From NCBI GenBank assembly GCA_922989275.2, contig OV277863.1:49644999-49708998 (forward strand): a stretch of DNA of 64,000 nt, written 5' to 3'. Made by a program: the position numbers and the translations under genes. The DNA comes from Gari tellinella (lineage: Eukaryota > Mollusca > Bivalvia > Cardiida > Psammobiidae). Of this stretch, positions 44,926 through 56,028 are shown in pieces. Below the pieces are notes generated by a model. That model saw only the letters and a list, made by a program, of their open reading frames with translations. It was not told the origin of the DNA and did no database searches. Position 1 is the stretch's first letter; each line of letters begins with the position of its first letter.

Positions 44926-47900
44926 GGGATCCTAATTTGAGAAAAGACCCTAAGCTTCTTCCTCTCATTGGCAAAGCAGCAGAGAGCAAGGTATTGGTCA
45001 ACAATCAGGAATGCGCTGCCCTTCTAGATTCTGGATCCATGGTCACGCTTTTGAGTGAATCCTTTTATAACTCCCTTACTCCAAAGCCAGATCTACTCAG
45101 TCTTTCTGACTTTAAACTGGATACCAGGGGAGCTAGTGACAGTTCTGTTCACTATCTTGGCTATATCATTCTTGATATTAGTATCCCTTCCTCTGATCTT
45201 TCACCCGTTTCCGTCCCTACCCTTATTGTTCCCGATACTAAGTATTCGGCAACAGTGCCTCTCCTTATAGGTACCAACGTTCTCCAGCAGTTCAAGGCAA
45301 ATACAACAGAGACTATTTCTTCTGCTTTCAGTGAAGCATTTTCCGCTTTACCTCATTCACATGTTATTCCAGTGAAGGCCGTTTGTTATAGGGCAATTGT
45401 CTTGCAACCTCATGAGACTCGTACCGTCCAGGGTAGAGTAAGGAGTACAGATGGTTTGAAATTGGGCGTTACAGAAACCATGGATTCAAGTCATTACTTG
45501 AATATCTGTCCACGGTTAGTTGAGGTAAACCCTGACCGGAGTTTTTCCAAAATTCCTGTTCGGGTTTGCAATGTGTCTGCTCGACCTATCACCATTTCAC
45601 CTAGGAGCCTCTTGTGTCATCTTCATGATGTTGATGTTGTTAAAAGGGTTGACCCATTTGAGCATGCAGATCCGAAGGTTGATAACTCTGACAAGTCTTT
45701 GAAAGAGCTTGGTGTTTCAGTCACTATTGATACTTTATCCGGACAGGAGCATTCTGAAGCCATTTCTTTCCTTGAAAAATGGAAACATATCTTTTCAACT
45801 GGTATCACTGATCTTGGGTGTACTCCCTTGGTTGAACATGAGATTGAGTTGTCGGAACCAGTCCCTTTTAAGGAACCTTATCGTAGAATACCCCCAGGCA
45901 TGTTCGAAGAAGTTCGGGAACACTTGAAGGAGATGTTGGACGCGGGTGCTATAAGGGAATCTCACAGCCCCTTCTCGTCGAATGTAGTGCTGGTGCGGAA
46001 ACAGGACCGATCTTTGAGATTCTGCATTGATTTTCGTCGGATGAATAACCGTACCATTAAAGACGCCTATTCCCTGCCCAGGATTGAGGAAACAATCGAT
46101 TGCTTGTCAGGATCAAGATATTTCTCAAAACTTGATTTAAGATCTGGGTATTGGCAGGTACCTATGAAAGAATCTGACAAGTCTAAGACTGCTTTCTCGG
46201 TTGGTCCGCTTGGATTTTACGAGTGCAACCGCATGCCATTTGGGCTTACCAACGCCGTCGGAACGTTCCAGCGCTTGATGGAGCGCAGTATGGGTGAGCT
46301 GCACCTTAAGGAATGTCTGATTTACTTGGACGACATTATTATTTTCAGCGACACCCTAAAGGAGCACTTCAAGCGGCTGGAGAGTGTTTTCGAGAAGCTT
46401 GAGCAAGCGCGGTTGAAACTCAAGGGGTCCAAGTGTGAATTTTTCCAGCAGCAGGTGAAATATCTTGGGCATCTTGTCAGTAGTCGTGGGATTGAAACTG
46501 ATCCTGATAAGATCCAGGCGTTGAGAGAATGGCCAGTTCCTTCTTCTATAAGTGAGCTGAGAAGTTTCTTAGGTTTCACTGGGTATTATAGGCGCTTTGT
46601 TCCAGGTTTCTCACATATTTCCAAGCCCCTTGATGATCTTCTAGTTGGATATCCGACCAATAAGGGTAAATCTGGTAAGGCTTCAACTCCTTGGCTCTGG
46701 AGTGACAGTCAACAGCAGGCTTTCAATACTCTTATTGATAAGCTCACTTCTCCACCTGTCTTAGCTTACGCTGATTATAGTAAGCCTTTCGTCATTCATA
46801 CCGATGCCAGTTCTTCTGGGCTTGGTGCTGTTCTCTACCAAAACCATGATGGAGCCTCAAAGGTAGTAGCTTATGCTAGTCGTGGTCTTCGCCCCAATGA
46901 GCGAAACAACCCTGCACATAAGTTAGAGTTCCTTTCCCTTAAATGGGCCGTAAGTGACAAGTTTCATGACTATCTCTACGGAAACAGTTTTAAGGTCATA
47001 ACTGATAATAATCCTCTGACTTATCTGCAGACTTCGGCTAAGCTCGATGCGACGTCCCATCGATGGTTGGCAGCTCTTTCCAATTACAATTTCAGTATTC
47101 AGTACCGTTCTGGGAAGCAGAATATCGACGCTGATACTCTGTCACGTCTGCCAGCTATTAAGCAGGCCAGAGGTGCCACAGGTTCACAGGAAACAGTTCT
47201 TTTCCCTGAGGTAATAAAAGCCCTGATGGATGTCCATCTTGTTGGCATTGAGAACTCACCAGCGATCGGTTGTGTTTGTATTGTACAGGATGTATCCCTG
47301 TTAAAGGAAACAGATGATTTTGGAGTCGACTGCAGCGGCATCAACTGGGAGCAGGAGCAAGCCTCAGACCTTACTATATCCAGAGTAATTCAGATTGTCC
47401 GTGCTGGACATAAGCCCACTAGCAGACAAGCTGCTAAGGAACCAGAAGCAGTTCGCCCCTATTTGAGAGAGTGGGGTAACTTGTACCTGTCTAATTCTAT
47501 CTTGTATAGAAAGGGAACATGTAGTGGTCAACCTGTAACTCAGCTTATCTTGCCAGAGCCATACTTCGATATAGTGTTTACTGGCTTCCATGCTGAAGCT
47601 GGGCATCAGGGTAGAGATAGGACCATGGCTCTTTTAAAGTCTCGGTTCTTTTGGCCACAGATGGACTATTTTGTAGAAAGAAAGGTCAGAAATTGTCCTC
47701 GTTGCATCCGAAGAAAGACCAAGGTTCGACCTGCAGCTAGTCTTGTTTCGGTTCAGTCTTCTTATCCATTACAGTTTGTTTGTATGGACTATTTATCTTT
47801 GGAGATGTCATCTGGCGGTTTTGAGAATGTCCTAGTAATTACCGACCATTTTACCCGGTTTGCCCAGGCTATACCCACCTGGAATCAGACAGCCCATACA

Positions 47901-48419
47901 ACAGCCAAAGTTCTTTTTGAGAATTTCTTCTGTCACTATGGATTTCCCTGTAGGCTCCATAGTGACCAAGGACGTAATTTTGTAGGTGCTGTCATTAAGG
48001 AGCTTTGCACTATTGCCAGCATCGACAAGTCCAGAACAACACCGTACCATCCAGAAGGCAATGGCATGCCTGAGCGTTTCAACCAGACCCTGTTGAACAT
48101 GCTTGGTACATTAGAGGAATGCAAGGAATCCAATTGGAAGGCCCATGTACCTGCCTTGGTCCATGCGTACAATTCAACTCGACATGAGAGTACCGGACTC
48201 ACTCCCCACTTCCTTATGTTTGGTAGGCACCCCCGTTTAGCAGTGGACGCTTTTCTTGGGATTGAGCCGGACACCATCAAGCATAAAAGTCATTCCAATT
48301 ATGTGACTGGTCTTAAGAATCGTCTTGACTATGCATATAAAGTGGCATCCAAGAGGCAAGGAAACAGTCGAAACGTCACAAGAGGCGCTATGACCTTAGA
48401 GTGCGAAGCGTTAAGTTGA
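44889..48419 (+). CDS. pol: Pol polyprotein of the Ty3/Gypsy element (truncated at its C-terminus)
   Basis: Pol copies the RNA genome to DNA and inserts it. Numbering from codon 44937: aspartic protease with LLDSGSMVTLL (Asp31); reverse transcriptase with FCIDFRRMNN (near 362), KLDLRSGYWQ and catalytic YLDD (463-466); RNase H with HTDASSSGLG (Asp623) and TDNNPLTYL; integrase with the zinc motif His885/His890/Cys920/Cys923, then the catalytic triad Asp951 (VCMDYL), Asp1010 (HSDQG) and Glu1046 (GMPERF), i.e. D,D(35)E. All catalytic residues are present. In RT the common NAPATFQR block reads NAVGTFQR. There is no ATG start; translation is expected by -1 frameshift from gag. The frame ends at 48419 inside the integrase C-terminal region, and the sequence continues in another frame from about 48360. 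Confidence 0.95.
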   Translation, partial: FKQARTSSEGSVGDPNLRKDPKLLPLIGKAAESKVLVNNQECAALLDSGSMVTLLSESFYNSLTPKPDLLSLSDFKLDTRGASDSSVHYLGYIILDISIPSSDLSPVSVPTLIVPDTKYSATVPLLIGTNVLQQFKANTTETISSAFSEAFSALPHSHVIPVKAVCYRAIVLQPHETRTVQGRVRSTDGLKLGVTETMDSSHYLNICPRLVEVNPDRSFSKIPVRVCNVSARPITISPRSLLCHLHDVDVVKRVDPFEHADPKVDNSDKSLKELGVSVTIDTLSGQEHSEAISFLEKWKHIFSTGITDLGCTPLVEHEIELSEPVPFKEPYRRIPPGMFEEVREHLKEMLDAGAIRESHSPFSSNVVLVRKQDRSLRFCIDFRRMNNRTIKDAYSLPRIEETIDCLSGSRYFSKLDLRSGYWQVPMKESDKSKTAFSVGPLGFYECNRMPFGLTNAVGTFQRLMERSMGELHLKECLIYLDDIIIFSDTLKEHFKRLESVFEKLEQARLKLKGSKCEFFQQQVKYLGHLVSSRGIETDPDKIQALREWPVPSSISELRSFLGFTGYYRRFVPGFSHISKPLDDLLVGYPTNKGKSGKASTPWLWSDSQQQAFNTLIDKLTSPPVLAYADYSKPFVIHTDASSSGLGAVLYQNHDGASKVVAYASRGLRPNERNNPAHKLEFLSLKWAVSDKFHDYLYGNSFKVITDNNPLTYLQTSAKLDATSHRWLAALSNYNFSIQYRSGKQNIDADTLSRLPAIKQARGATGSQETVLFPEVIKALMDVHLVGIENSPAIGCVCIVQDVSLLKETDDFGVDCSGINWEQEQASDLTISRVIQIVRAGHKPTSRQAAKEPEAVRPYLREWGNLYLSNSILYRKGTCSGQPVTQLILPEPYFDIVFTGFHAEAGHQGRDRTMALLKSRFFWPQMDYFVERKVRNCPRCIRRKTKVRPAASLVSVQSSYPLQFVCMDYLSLEMSSGGFENVLVITDHFTRFAQAIPTWNQTAHTTAKVLFENFFCHYGFPCRLHSDQGRNFVGAVIKELCTIASIDKSRTTPYHPEGNGMPERFNQTLLNMLGTLEECKESNWKAHVPALVHAYNSTRHESTGLTPHFLMFGRHPRLAVDAFLGIEPDTIKHKSHSNYVTGLKNRLDYAYKVASKRQGNSRNVTRGAMTLECEALS

Positions 48420-49033
48420 AGCCGAGCGACAGGGTTCTCATCCGTAATGTTGGGATTAGAGGAAAGCATAAGATTGCGGATAAGTGGGATAGAGATATCT
48501 ATATTGTGATTGACCAGCCGCATCTAGACATTCCTGTGTTCAGGGTGAAGAAAGAGCATGGCAGGGGTGGGGTTAAGACCCTACATAGGAACCACCTGTT
48601 GCCATTTATGTCTCTTCCTCTTAAGCCTTCAGCAGAGAAATCTGCAAAGGATAGATCTTTACTTGACCCTTCACAGTCCTTTTTGGATCAGTCTGGTCAT
48701 TTACCTATAGAGTCACCGGAAAGTCTACATTCAGATGGACAGACAGTTTCCATTCCCTCTGCAGAACTGTCCTCTGCAGATTCTTCTCTATCTTTGTCTT
48801 TAGAGACTCCGTCTATGACAGACACTCCTCCTGTGTCCTCTGGTATTCCTGTGAAGCTCTTGACACAGAGTTCCCCGACAACACACTCGACAAAGGGCAA
48901 GCGTTCAGTTAAGTATGTTATACCAGCAAGGCGTCATGAACTTAGCCCTTTGGCTGAGCCATATATACCATGCAGACCAGAGCGTGCAAAGAATAGACCA
49001 AAATGGTTGAAATCCAATGAATGGATCACATAG
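48360..49033 (+). pseudogene. Detached integrase C-terminal domain, frame-shifted from pol
   Basis: From about 48360 onward the -1 frame carries the continuation of pol: a basic stretch, then SVKLKPSDRVLIRN, an IADKW-RD block and KTLHRNHLLPF, as in the integrase C-terminal (GPF/Y-like) domain of Gypsy elements. It is followed by ~120 Ser/Pro/Thr-rich residues up to the stop at 49033. The 60-base overlap region lacks a slippery heptamer of the X XXY YYZ type that I can see. The break at GGAAAC near 48360 is best explained by loss of one base in a short A run. No chromodomain is recognised. Confidence 0.8.
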
Positions 49034-49907
49034 AGAGTGTTTTAAGCCAGTGTGAGATTTGTTCTCACTGAGAAACTGAGTCAGTTTACTGTAGAATTCA
49101 GTCCAGTGTTTCACTTTACATGTAATTTGTACATAGATAAGCATAAGAACCTAGAGAGTCAGTATTTTGAAACCCTCATTTGATTTCTTATGTTATACTG
49201 CTACAATCTTTGTAGTATTTGTTATATAGTCAATTTAACTGTTTTATAGACAGTGAAATTCTGTTATTCAGGCAGGAGCTTGTTATGTCCTTACAGAATT
49301 AGTGCCATCTGTAAGGATTTTCATTTGTCTCTTTCTGCCTGTATGAAAGCTAGATGTTAGCCAAATACTGGTGATATTTCATTAATTGAGCTAAATGTAG
49401 TCATTACTGTCATTTAGTAATAGTGATTGTATCTTACTTAATTCCATGTGGAATGCATATGAATTAATGTTGTGAATGTTTTAACATTCATCATGCCTAG
49501 AGTTCATATAACTCAACATTGCAGTAATGCATTGAATTTAAACTCTTGTAGAGTGTTGAGAAATATTCTGTGAAGTAAATTTTTTGTAAACATTATGGAT
49601 AGGTGTACACTTGCATATATATGGTGTCTTCTTTACATTTTTTCTGAAAGGAAAATGTAACAGGTAGTAGATAAGACTTACATGATAATTGCTTTATTGG
49701 AAGATAGTTCACAGTACATAGGATAGTATAATGTTCCCAGTAGACAAATATTGAGTATGTGCATAAGTTTTGTGCTAGTTATGTAATTATTTACACTCAA
49801 TTTATTCTGTAGTTTTCTTAACAGAAACTATTGTCAAACTTTGTCGACAGGAGGATTATAGGCTAAGTTCAGTTTGTATTTGTTTAAATGTCGGGGCGAC
49901 ATTTCCC
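49034..49907 (+). other. Noncoding 3' region of the LTR element
   Basis: No open frame of note and no envelope gene. AT-rich. Confidence 0.6.
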
Positions 49908-49921
49908 GAAGAGGGGGAGAA
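49908..49921 (+). promoter_or_regulatory. Polypurine tract
   Basis: GAAGAGGGGGAGAA directly precedes the 3' LTR; the expected primer for plus-strand DNA synthesis. Confidence 0.9.
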
Positions 49922-50481
49922 TGTCACAGAGTCAGATTTACCTGTTTATCTATTCAAGTATATGCTTAGTTATCCATCTTTGTCCGTCATTTCATCTCAT
50001 TATTTCATCACCTCATTGAGTTACTTTCGTTTTGATGCTAACCCTAACCTCTAACCCTAGTCGACCTTTGGTGGCGGGAAGCTACGTCATATCCCACAAT
50101 TCCTAGCAGTCACCTGTGCACTTGGTAATAAACTACTGTTGACGAAGGTCGCATGTTTCTTGTTGCACAGGCCATTTTCCCATTCTAGCGTGCCCGCCTT
50201 ACATTTCAGGTATTTATTGTATATGAAAGTAGCTTAGGCATTTTTCCACCTTTTGCCATTCATCATTTTCCATGTCATTTCATTTATATCATTTATTCAT
50301 AACTTTTCCTTGCGTGGCAAGGGCACTTGGTAATGAACTACTGTTGACGAAGGTCGCATGTTTCTTGTTGCACAGGCCATTTTCCCATTCTAGCGTGCCC
50401 GCCTTACATTTCAGGCAACCCACCCAACTAAGAAAGAACTCACATCAACCCAGAAGTATTGCGCATTTGAGGTTGGTAACA
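49922..50481 (+). repeat. 3' LTR
   Basis: 560 bp, about four differences from the 5' LTR (near TATTCA-AGTATATG, TAGTCGACC and GGCAAGGGC). It carries the same 92-bp internal duplication (50119-50210 and 50324-50415). Confidence 0.97.
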
Positions 50482-50485
50482 AACA

Positions 50486-51210
50486 CTATGCAGATAATGG
50501 TTATCCTGGGACCTTTATAAAACACATATTCATATTGGTGAATATGTAAATCAAAACATACTGTTTATTCATGAAATTCTTGGAGATATAACTTTATCAT
50601 TGTTATATGTATTTGAAAAGGGTTGTTACATGTAGCTATGCTTATTTTAGAAATCTGAATCCATTTACAATTGTATTTTAACATGTATTAAAATCTTTTT
50701 AAGAACATTATTGCTCACATGCGGATAAATCTTTTATATGCCTCTTATAAGATCATCAAGTGAAAAAATCCAAGATTATGCTTATGTCTAACTTTACCCA
50801 GAATGTTGCATAAACATTAATCTTTTACAATCCTAAATAACATAAACCAACATCAGATGCTGCAAATTTCGACAGCTTATGGAAGAACTATATGTACGAG
50901 AGCGGACATGGAGACTTTAAAATACCCCTTATGATGAGGATTAGAATATGAAGCATGTAGACGTTATGAAAACAAGTCTGCTGTCTTGCGAATTTAGTGC
51001 AATGCATTAGACTTGACAGTTGAAAGAATAGGTGTGTGTGCAGCTCAGTGTGCCTTACATGCAGGGGATTAAGTTTCAAAATATATAGTTTTAAACCTGT
51101 CTTTCCAGCTGACTTAACTGAAGGTTTCATAGTCATCCATATTCAGTAAAAATTGTTTGAAAATTAGACAAATCAATTAGGAAAATTTATAATACTCCCA
51201 ATTATGATTT
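50486..51210. other. No gene recognised
   Basis: AT-rich flank of the LTR element; the minus-strand open frame at 50888-51136 has no motif. Confidence 0.35.
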
Positions 51211-51239
51211 ATGCGAAGATTCATTTGTATCATACTGAA

Positions 51240-51635
51240 AAAAAAGAAGAGCTTACAGGACAAGACCTTTCCGATGTCAAGGCCAGAGGTGGTATCATTC
51301 ACATGTAAAACTGGTGTTAGCATATATGCCAGATATCAAGTGCCTGAGGAGGAACTGAAGGAGGAATTGACCGGAAAATATACCCACTCTTTACCCAAGC
51401 CCTACCCCATTATCAAGGCCAGAGGTCAAGGTCAGAGTCATAGAGACTTGAAATTTGCATCTTGCACATCTACAAATCCTGATGTAACAGGCATGCTAAG
51501 AATTAAGTACCGCATATTAAACCTGAAAGTTCGACGGACAAGACATTTCCTGACAGATCGACCGGGCAATCGACCGATCGACAGAGTGATTCATATATAT
51601 ATCCTTTGTTGGTGGGATATAACAAGATCTTAACG
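51240..51635 (+). repeat. Decayed dispersed repeat with an accidental open frame
   Basis: Contains AAGGCCAGAGGT-GT, AAGGTCAGAGTCA, CGACGGACAAGACATTTCC and ends GGTGGGATATAAC. The tail (GACGGAC...) resembles ends of other mollusc noncoding repeats in this window. The 140-codon frame at 51211-51633 has no domain and biased composition, so it is not called as a gene. Confidence 0.45.
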
Positions 51636-51889
51636 TGTGTTGATTTAACTAAATTCATTTTCACTGACAAAATAAACTTTTATTCAAGCATGGAGATATT
51701 CTGACAAGTTATTTATAACATTTAAATGGAATATGTATCTTGCATGAAGATTTAGAGCTAAATGATTCATATTCAAAGCCACTGGAAAAGAAATTCCTAA
51801 AATCCTGATCCTTTTATCTTTATTTCATAGAATATTTTGTGTAACTTATTGAGTTGGAGAGCATTTATATTCATATTAAAGCCATAATA

Positions 51890-52420
51890 TATAATTTTTT
51901 TGGTTGTTTTTTTAACATTTTTACCATAAAAACACATTCTTTTAAAACAAATATTTATCTTTACCTAAGAACTGACTTTATTAAGAAGGTGTGTGCAACT
52001 ATATATTTAAAACTTGAACATCTATTTTTATAGTTAAGGACACACAATATCGAAATTCAAAAAATGTGTGTTTTTTAACTTATTTTTTACAATTTTTACC
52101 CCCCAAAAAACAGTTATTTTAATTTTTCTTAAACTGGTGTGGTACTAGCCTGGAGTGTAATGGAATGTGTGCCTTATATGAAAATTTGGAGCTTTTTTGT
52201 TCAAAACCATGTGGCCATGTCACAGTAGCGAAATTCCAAAAATTCGCATTTTCGTTTATTGTTTCAGTCATTTTACACCAAAAATCATATTTCGCATCGT
52301 GTGCTTTCTTAGGACTTTTTCTGTTATTCGGTTCATGTCATAGCATATGAAGACACAAACATCATTTCTGTGCAAATTAGCTCCCCAAAATCTGTAAATG
52401 GCATGCCCTCTACTACAAGT
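51890..52420 (+). repeat. ~180-bp-unit tandem repeat, inverted copy
   Basis: The reverse complement of the unit at 37728-38850: AAAACCATG-GGCCA, CGAAATTCCAAAAA, CATTTTACACCAAAAATCATATTTCGCATCGTG, and the end GGCATGCCCTCTACTAC. Two to three units are present. Confidence 0.75.
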
Positions 52421-52426
52421 TCTTTA

Positions 52427-52757
52427 TTTCCCCTATGTATAAATAAATACGAAAGACTCAAGCAGGAAACGCAACACAAACAATACACCCACCCCTCAAG
52501 CAGAACACACACACACAGTCACACCACAACAAACACACACACACACGCAATACCATTCCTTCATCTACACACTAAATAGAAAACAACACGCAAGACAAAC
52601 ATAAAGCAAAGTGAACATAGGAGCCCGCCTTGGTACGGTCAGTAGCAATCAATAATCAACTATACATTAATTAATTATTAACAACCACTGGGGGGTTAAA
52701 CCTGGGTTTAGGGGCGCCCAACCTCACACTTATCTCCTATATTCACCTATAAAGATC
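52427..52757 (-). repeat. Repeat with CA tract, copy 2
   Basis: Nearly the full reverse complement of 34313-34631: AATAAATACGAAAGACTC, CACACACACA tracts, AACCACTGGGGGGTTAAACC, GGTTTAGGGGCGCCC, ending TTCACCTATAAAG. By eye about 90% identical. Confidence 0.85.
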
Positions 52758-52759
52758 CA

Positions 52760-55555
52760 TTCTATACTGACACGAAAAAGAAACTGTGCACTTTTATATT
52801 GAGTGTAACTTTTTTTCGTTAATAAGTTTAGAATTATAAAATTTAGCATAATGAGTGATAAAATAATTCTATACAGATTGCACTAATTACCAACTTATTA
52901 GAGCATCAGGATGTCGTTCAAACGTACGCCAGCTATAATGCAATATAATGCACTTGCTGCCTGTGCAACATGTTTACAAGCACAGATTTTCACTGACCGA
53001 TATCTTTACTGATTATGCAAAACTAAAATTACAGTATATTTTAATTAATCTCGTTAACAAGTTGTAAAGACTTTAAGAAAACAAACAAATTCAGACATTT
53101 CAGCGACTTGCATCCGACGTCAGCAGCTCTGACGTCTTTAGGTAGTTTAATCACCACCGAAATGCCATCATGGCCCTTCTACATTTTTACGGTCAAAATG
53201 GAAGCGCTAGAGACCAGTCAGGATTCAGCAAACCATCACGTCAGGTTAGATATATGACGTTGATGAATTTACGTCACAAGACATTAGTCAGGTCAATGCG
53301 TTCGATAAGTATTGTATTGGTCAGTATAAGATGAGGACATTACACATACCGATACAAATCCATTTCCTTTTTCAGAACTTTAGGATTTGCAACTTTAAAC
53401 CTCTACTGCCTTCAAGCGGTAACAGTGCATTAATAATTACTCGTATTCGATTAAATATAAAGCATCGTGTAAACAAAATAGTTACAATCATTTTGATACC
53501 ATATTTGTCAATATTTCTTTAAAAAAGCGATGGACATTTTAATTCCTAAACAAGTGCAAAGGTCTTTTTCGTGTCAGTATATAAATATGTTTTTATTTAT
53601 TCATTACTGCTTTTTACTCTAAAGATTTATTTCATCCTTCAACGCATATGGTTGCTTAACGACAAATGCAAGTATCGCCAATTATCGTATTCTCAGGGTT
53701 TCTCATAATCTCAGGGCTTACAAAAACGGATGAAATGGGCACTCCTGACATCCGGAAATATATCTTTTTTTTCTCCGATAAATGTATGGACCAATAAAAT
53801 ATAAAAAAAATATCAAAAATAGATTTGAATTCTCCTTTTTTCGAAATTTCACATGTTAAACCTGTTGTATATTATCATTTGTTCAATACTAGTGCATAGT
53901 TAATCTCAATAGACAAACAAAAATGATGCCACAGACGCAGAACTTTTCCACATGATAAATTTAAGTAACTGTAAAATACTGATCTGAACTAAAAAGTTAC
54001 CCCCTCCATAGCAACAAACGTTGACAACCAATCAGAAGTCCCGAGATTACGGAAAACAGTTGACTGATTCAGATCATGCAGGGTGGTGTAATCAAACGTA
54101 GAAATGACCTCGATATTGTCTTACTATTAATTGTATGTTTGTTCTACTTAATTCAGAGTGTCAACTGTTTTAAGCCTCAAAGCAGAATTCTTAAGGTTCA
54201 TGTAAAGTCCCTGTACGAGAAAAAAATACTGAAATTTGAAAAGTTGTAATACTCAATAACTATACAACATTGGCTAACAATATTTTCACACAGTATAAAT
54301 AATTAGTCAATGAAAAGGAGCATGCCTAAATTTCCATAAATTTAGGTATACTTGTGATGTCAAAATCTGAAAGAGTAACGAACATGGAGTGAAAATAACC
54401 TCTTCAGCAGAATATATCAAATCACTAAACGGCACGTATTTTCGGAAATATGGTAGAACATATACAAAGAACCCCCGTACATACTGGGTACTCCTACACA
54501 GAATGTCTTACAAAAGTCGGAAAAAGGCCTTGTAATTGACCCTTCAAATATCCCAAGCTTGATTCAAGGGCAGCCGTTTGCATTTTACAAATTGTAGAAG
54601 TTTGCCAACATTTAAAGTCCAGTTACTTCAAATCTACAAAACCGATTGACGATTGTTATATACGTGCGGAAAGAGAAAAGAACAAGCAATATGATTGGTA
54701 GAATGTCACTCACCCGAATAACTGCAGTTAGACAATATATCCGTTAAATAATATCAAGGTCACCGAAAGTTGTCATTTATCCAACACCATGACTTTTGCG
54801 ATTAATCCGCATTTTCTCATTTTTTTAATATCCATATTTTCAACTTTTTTTTCAGTTCATTATTGTTGTTTGATACATAGTCAATAAAATAAATGCACTG
54901 CACAATACTTCCGATCATAAATTCCTCCGAATGTCACGATTCTATAGCGGATTACTTGCCGCGAAAGTAATTCCGTCCCTGTACAGCTGACCTTTGTTTC
55001 AGAAAAATCAAGAGATTGTCCCTTTAAATCATCTTTATCCACCTGTTCAAGAATTCCACATCTTTCCGGCTATTGTAATGTTGATTAACATCTCACTTTG
55101 CATTGCGATCTTTATTATATAAAGCTTAGATTGCTGTAAAAGTATTCCAGTTCAAGTCAGGTACAGGGGTACATTTACATGTATACTTTTGCACGGGTTC
55201 GACATTTGCTTTCTATGGTGTCATAGGAGGGCCACCAGACTCTTGCTTTGGGCAGAGATACACATTTCCTTTTCGTCCTTACTATTTTTTACGTATATTC
55301 TGCTTCTACATTTCACACATACACACACATTAAAATATTGTAATGGTTCATGAATATATGCAACTACCACCCTGATAGCCTTACTTCAGTAGTTGTAAGT
55401 ACTTAGAAACAATGATAAGGGCACAGATGTTTACATTTAGTCAGAAACAATCATATATCAGTTTATCTTATGCTCAATTTGGTTTTCGTTCTAGGGGATC
55501 CAGCGTTTACAGTTTTTTGAATTCATAGATGATTAGTCACACTACATTGAGGGTG
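52760..55555. other. No gene recognised
   Basis: A 2.8 kb AT-rich region without a supported feature. The open frame at 53331-53522 has no motif. There is a short ACAC run at 55320-55331. Confidence 0.35.
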
Positions 55556-55559
55556 ATGG

Positions 55560-56028
55560 AAGTTTGGAAAATATATTGTATATTTAGATTCTGTCAAAGC
55601 TTTTGACAGAATAGTACATTAACGTTTTCTTCGCAAAGTATCAGTATTTTGGATCAGAGGTCAGTTTTATCATCGAAACGTTACTTTTTTGCTGGCCGTA
55701 GGCAATATGTATATATGAAAGGAGAGTCTTCTTCGTGGAAAGACGTTTTAAGTGGGGTACCACAGGGAAGTCTTCTTGGACCCATATTATTCATATGTTT
55801 ATAATAGATGTCCCCCTGAAGTTATACGTAGTATTGTGAAATTCTTCTCTAATTGTACCAAACTATACAACAAAGACATTATAAGTGATATTATCCAGCA
55901 TGACTTAGATGCCTTACACATGGTCAAAGTGGCATTGCGTTTTAATGTGAAGAATACCAGAACCATACACTTTGGAAGTGATAACCAATATTACCTAAGA
56001 GGTCGACAATTCAATATTTGGAGATGAC
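55560..56028 (+). pseudogene. Non-LTR retrotransposon RT fragment, heavily decayed
   Basis: Pieces of a LINE-type reverse transcriptase appear in several frames: DSVKAFDRIVH (near 55590), [17 protein letters not shown] (55735-55785, across a frame change), and then RCPPEV...IVKFFSN-CTKLY and QHDLDAL (55805-55915). At the position of the catalytic FADD the reading is FSNC, so the active site is lost. Both ends are missing. It is not a close relative of the fragment at 541-1660. Confidence 0.7.

Larger units (their letters stand above)
41654..50481 (+). mobile_element. Ty3/Gypsy-type LTR retrotransposon, 8.8 kb, nearly complete
   Basis: The element has the order LTR (560 bp), primer-site region, long leader, gag, pol (protease-RT-RNase H-integrase), noncoding 3' region, polypurine tract, LTR. 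The RT-RNase H-integrase order places it in Ty3/Gypsy. The two LTRs differ at about four positions, so insertion was recent. A 4-bp duplication AACA flanks it (41650-41653 and 50482-50485). No envelope-like frame follows pol. Gag and pol are in different frames with a slippery site in the overlap. One frame break in the integrase C-terminus (about 48360) probably prevents autonomous activity of this copy, unless it is a sequencing error. Confidence 0.96.

Noticed and set aside
48401..49033. A separate third gene (envelope-like) after pol
   Set aside because: Its start is the integrase C-terminal domain of pol in a shifted frame; no signal peptide or membrane segment is seen.
51211..51633. 140-codon frame as a gene
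   Set aside because: It lies within a noncoding dispersed repeat and shows no domain.
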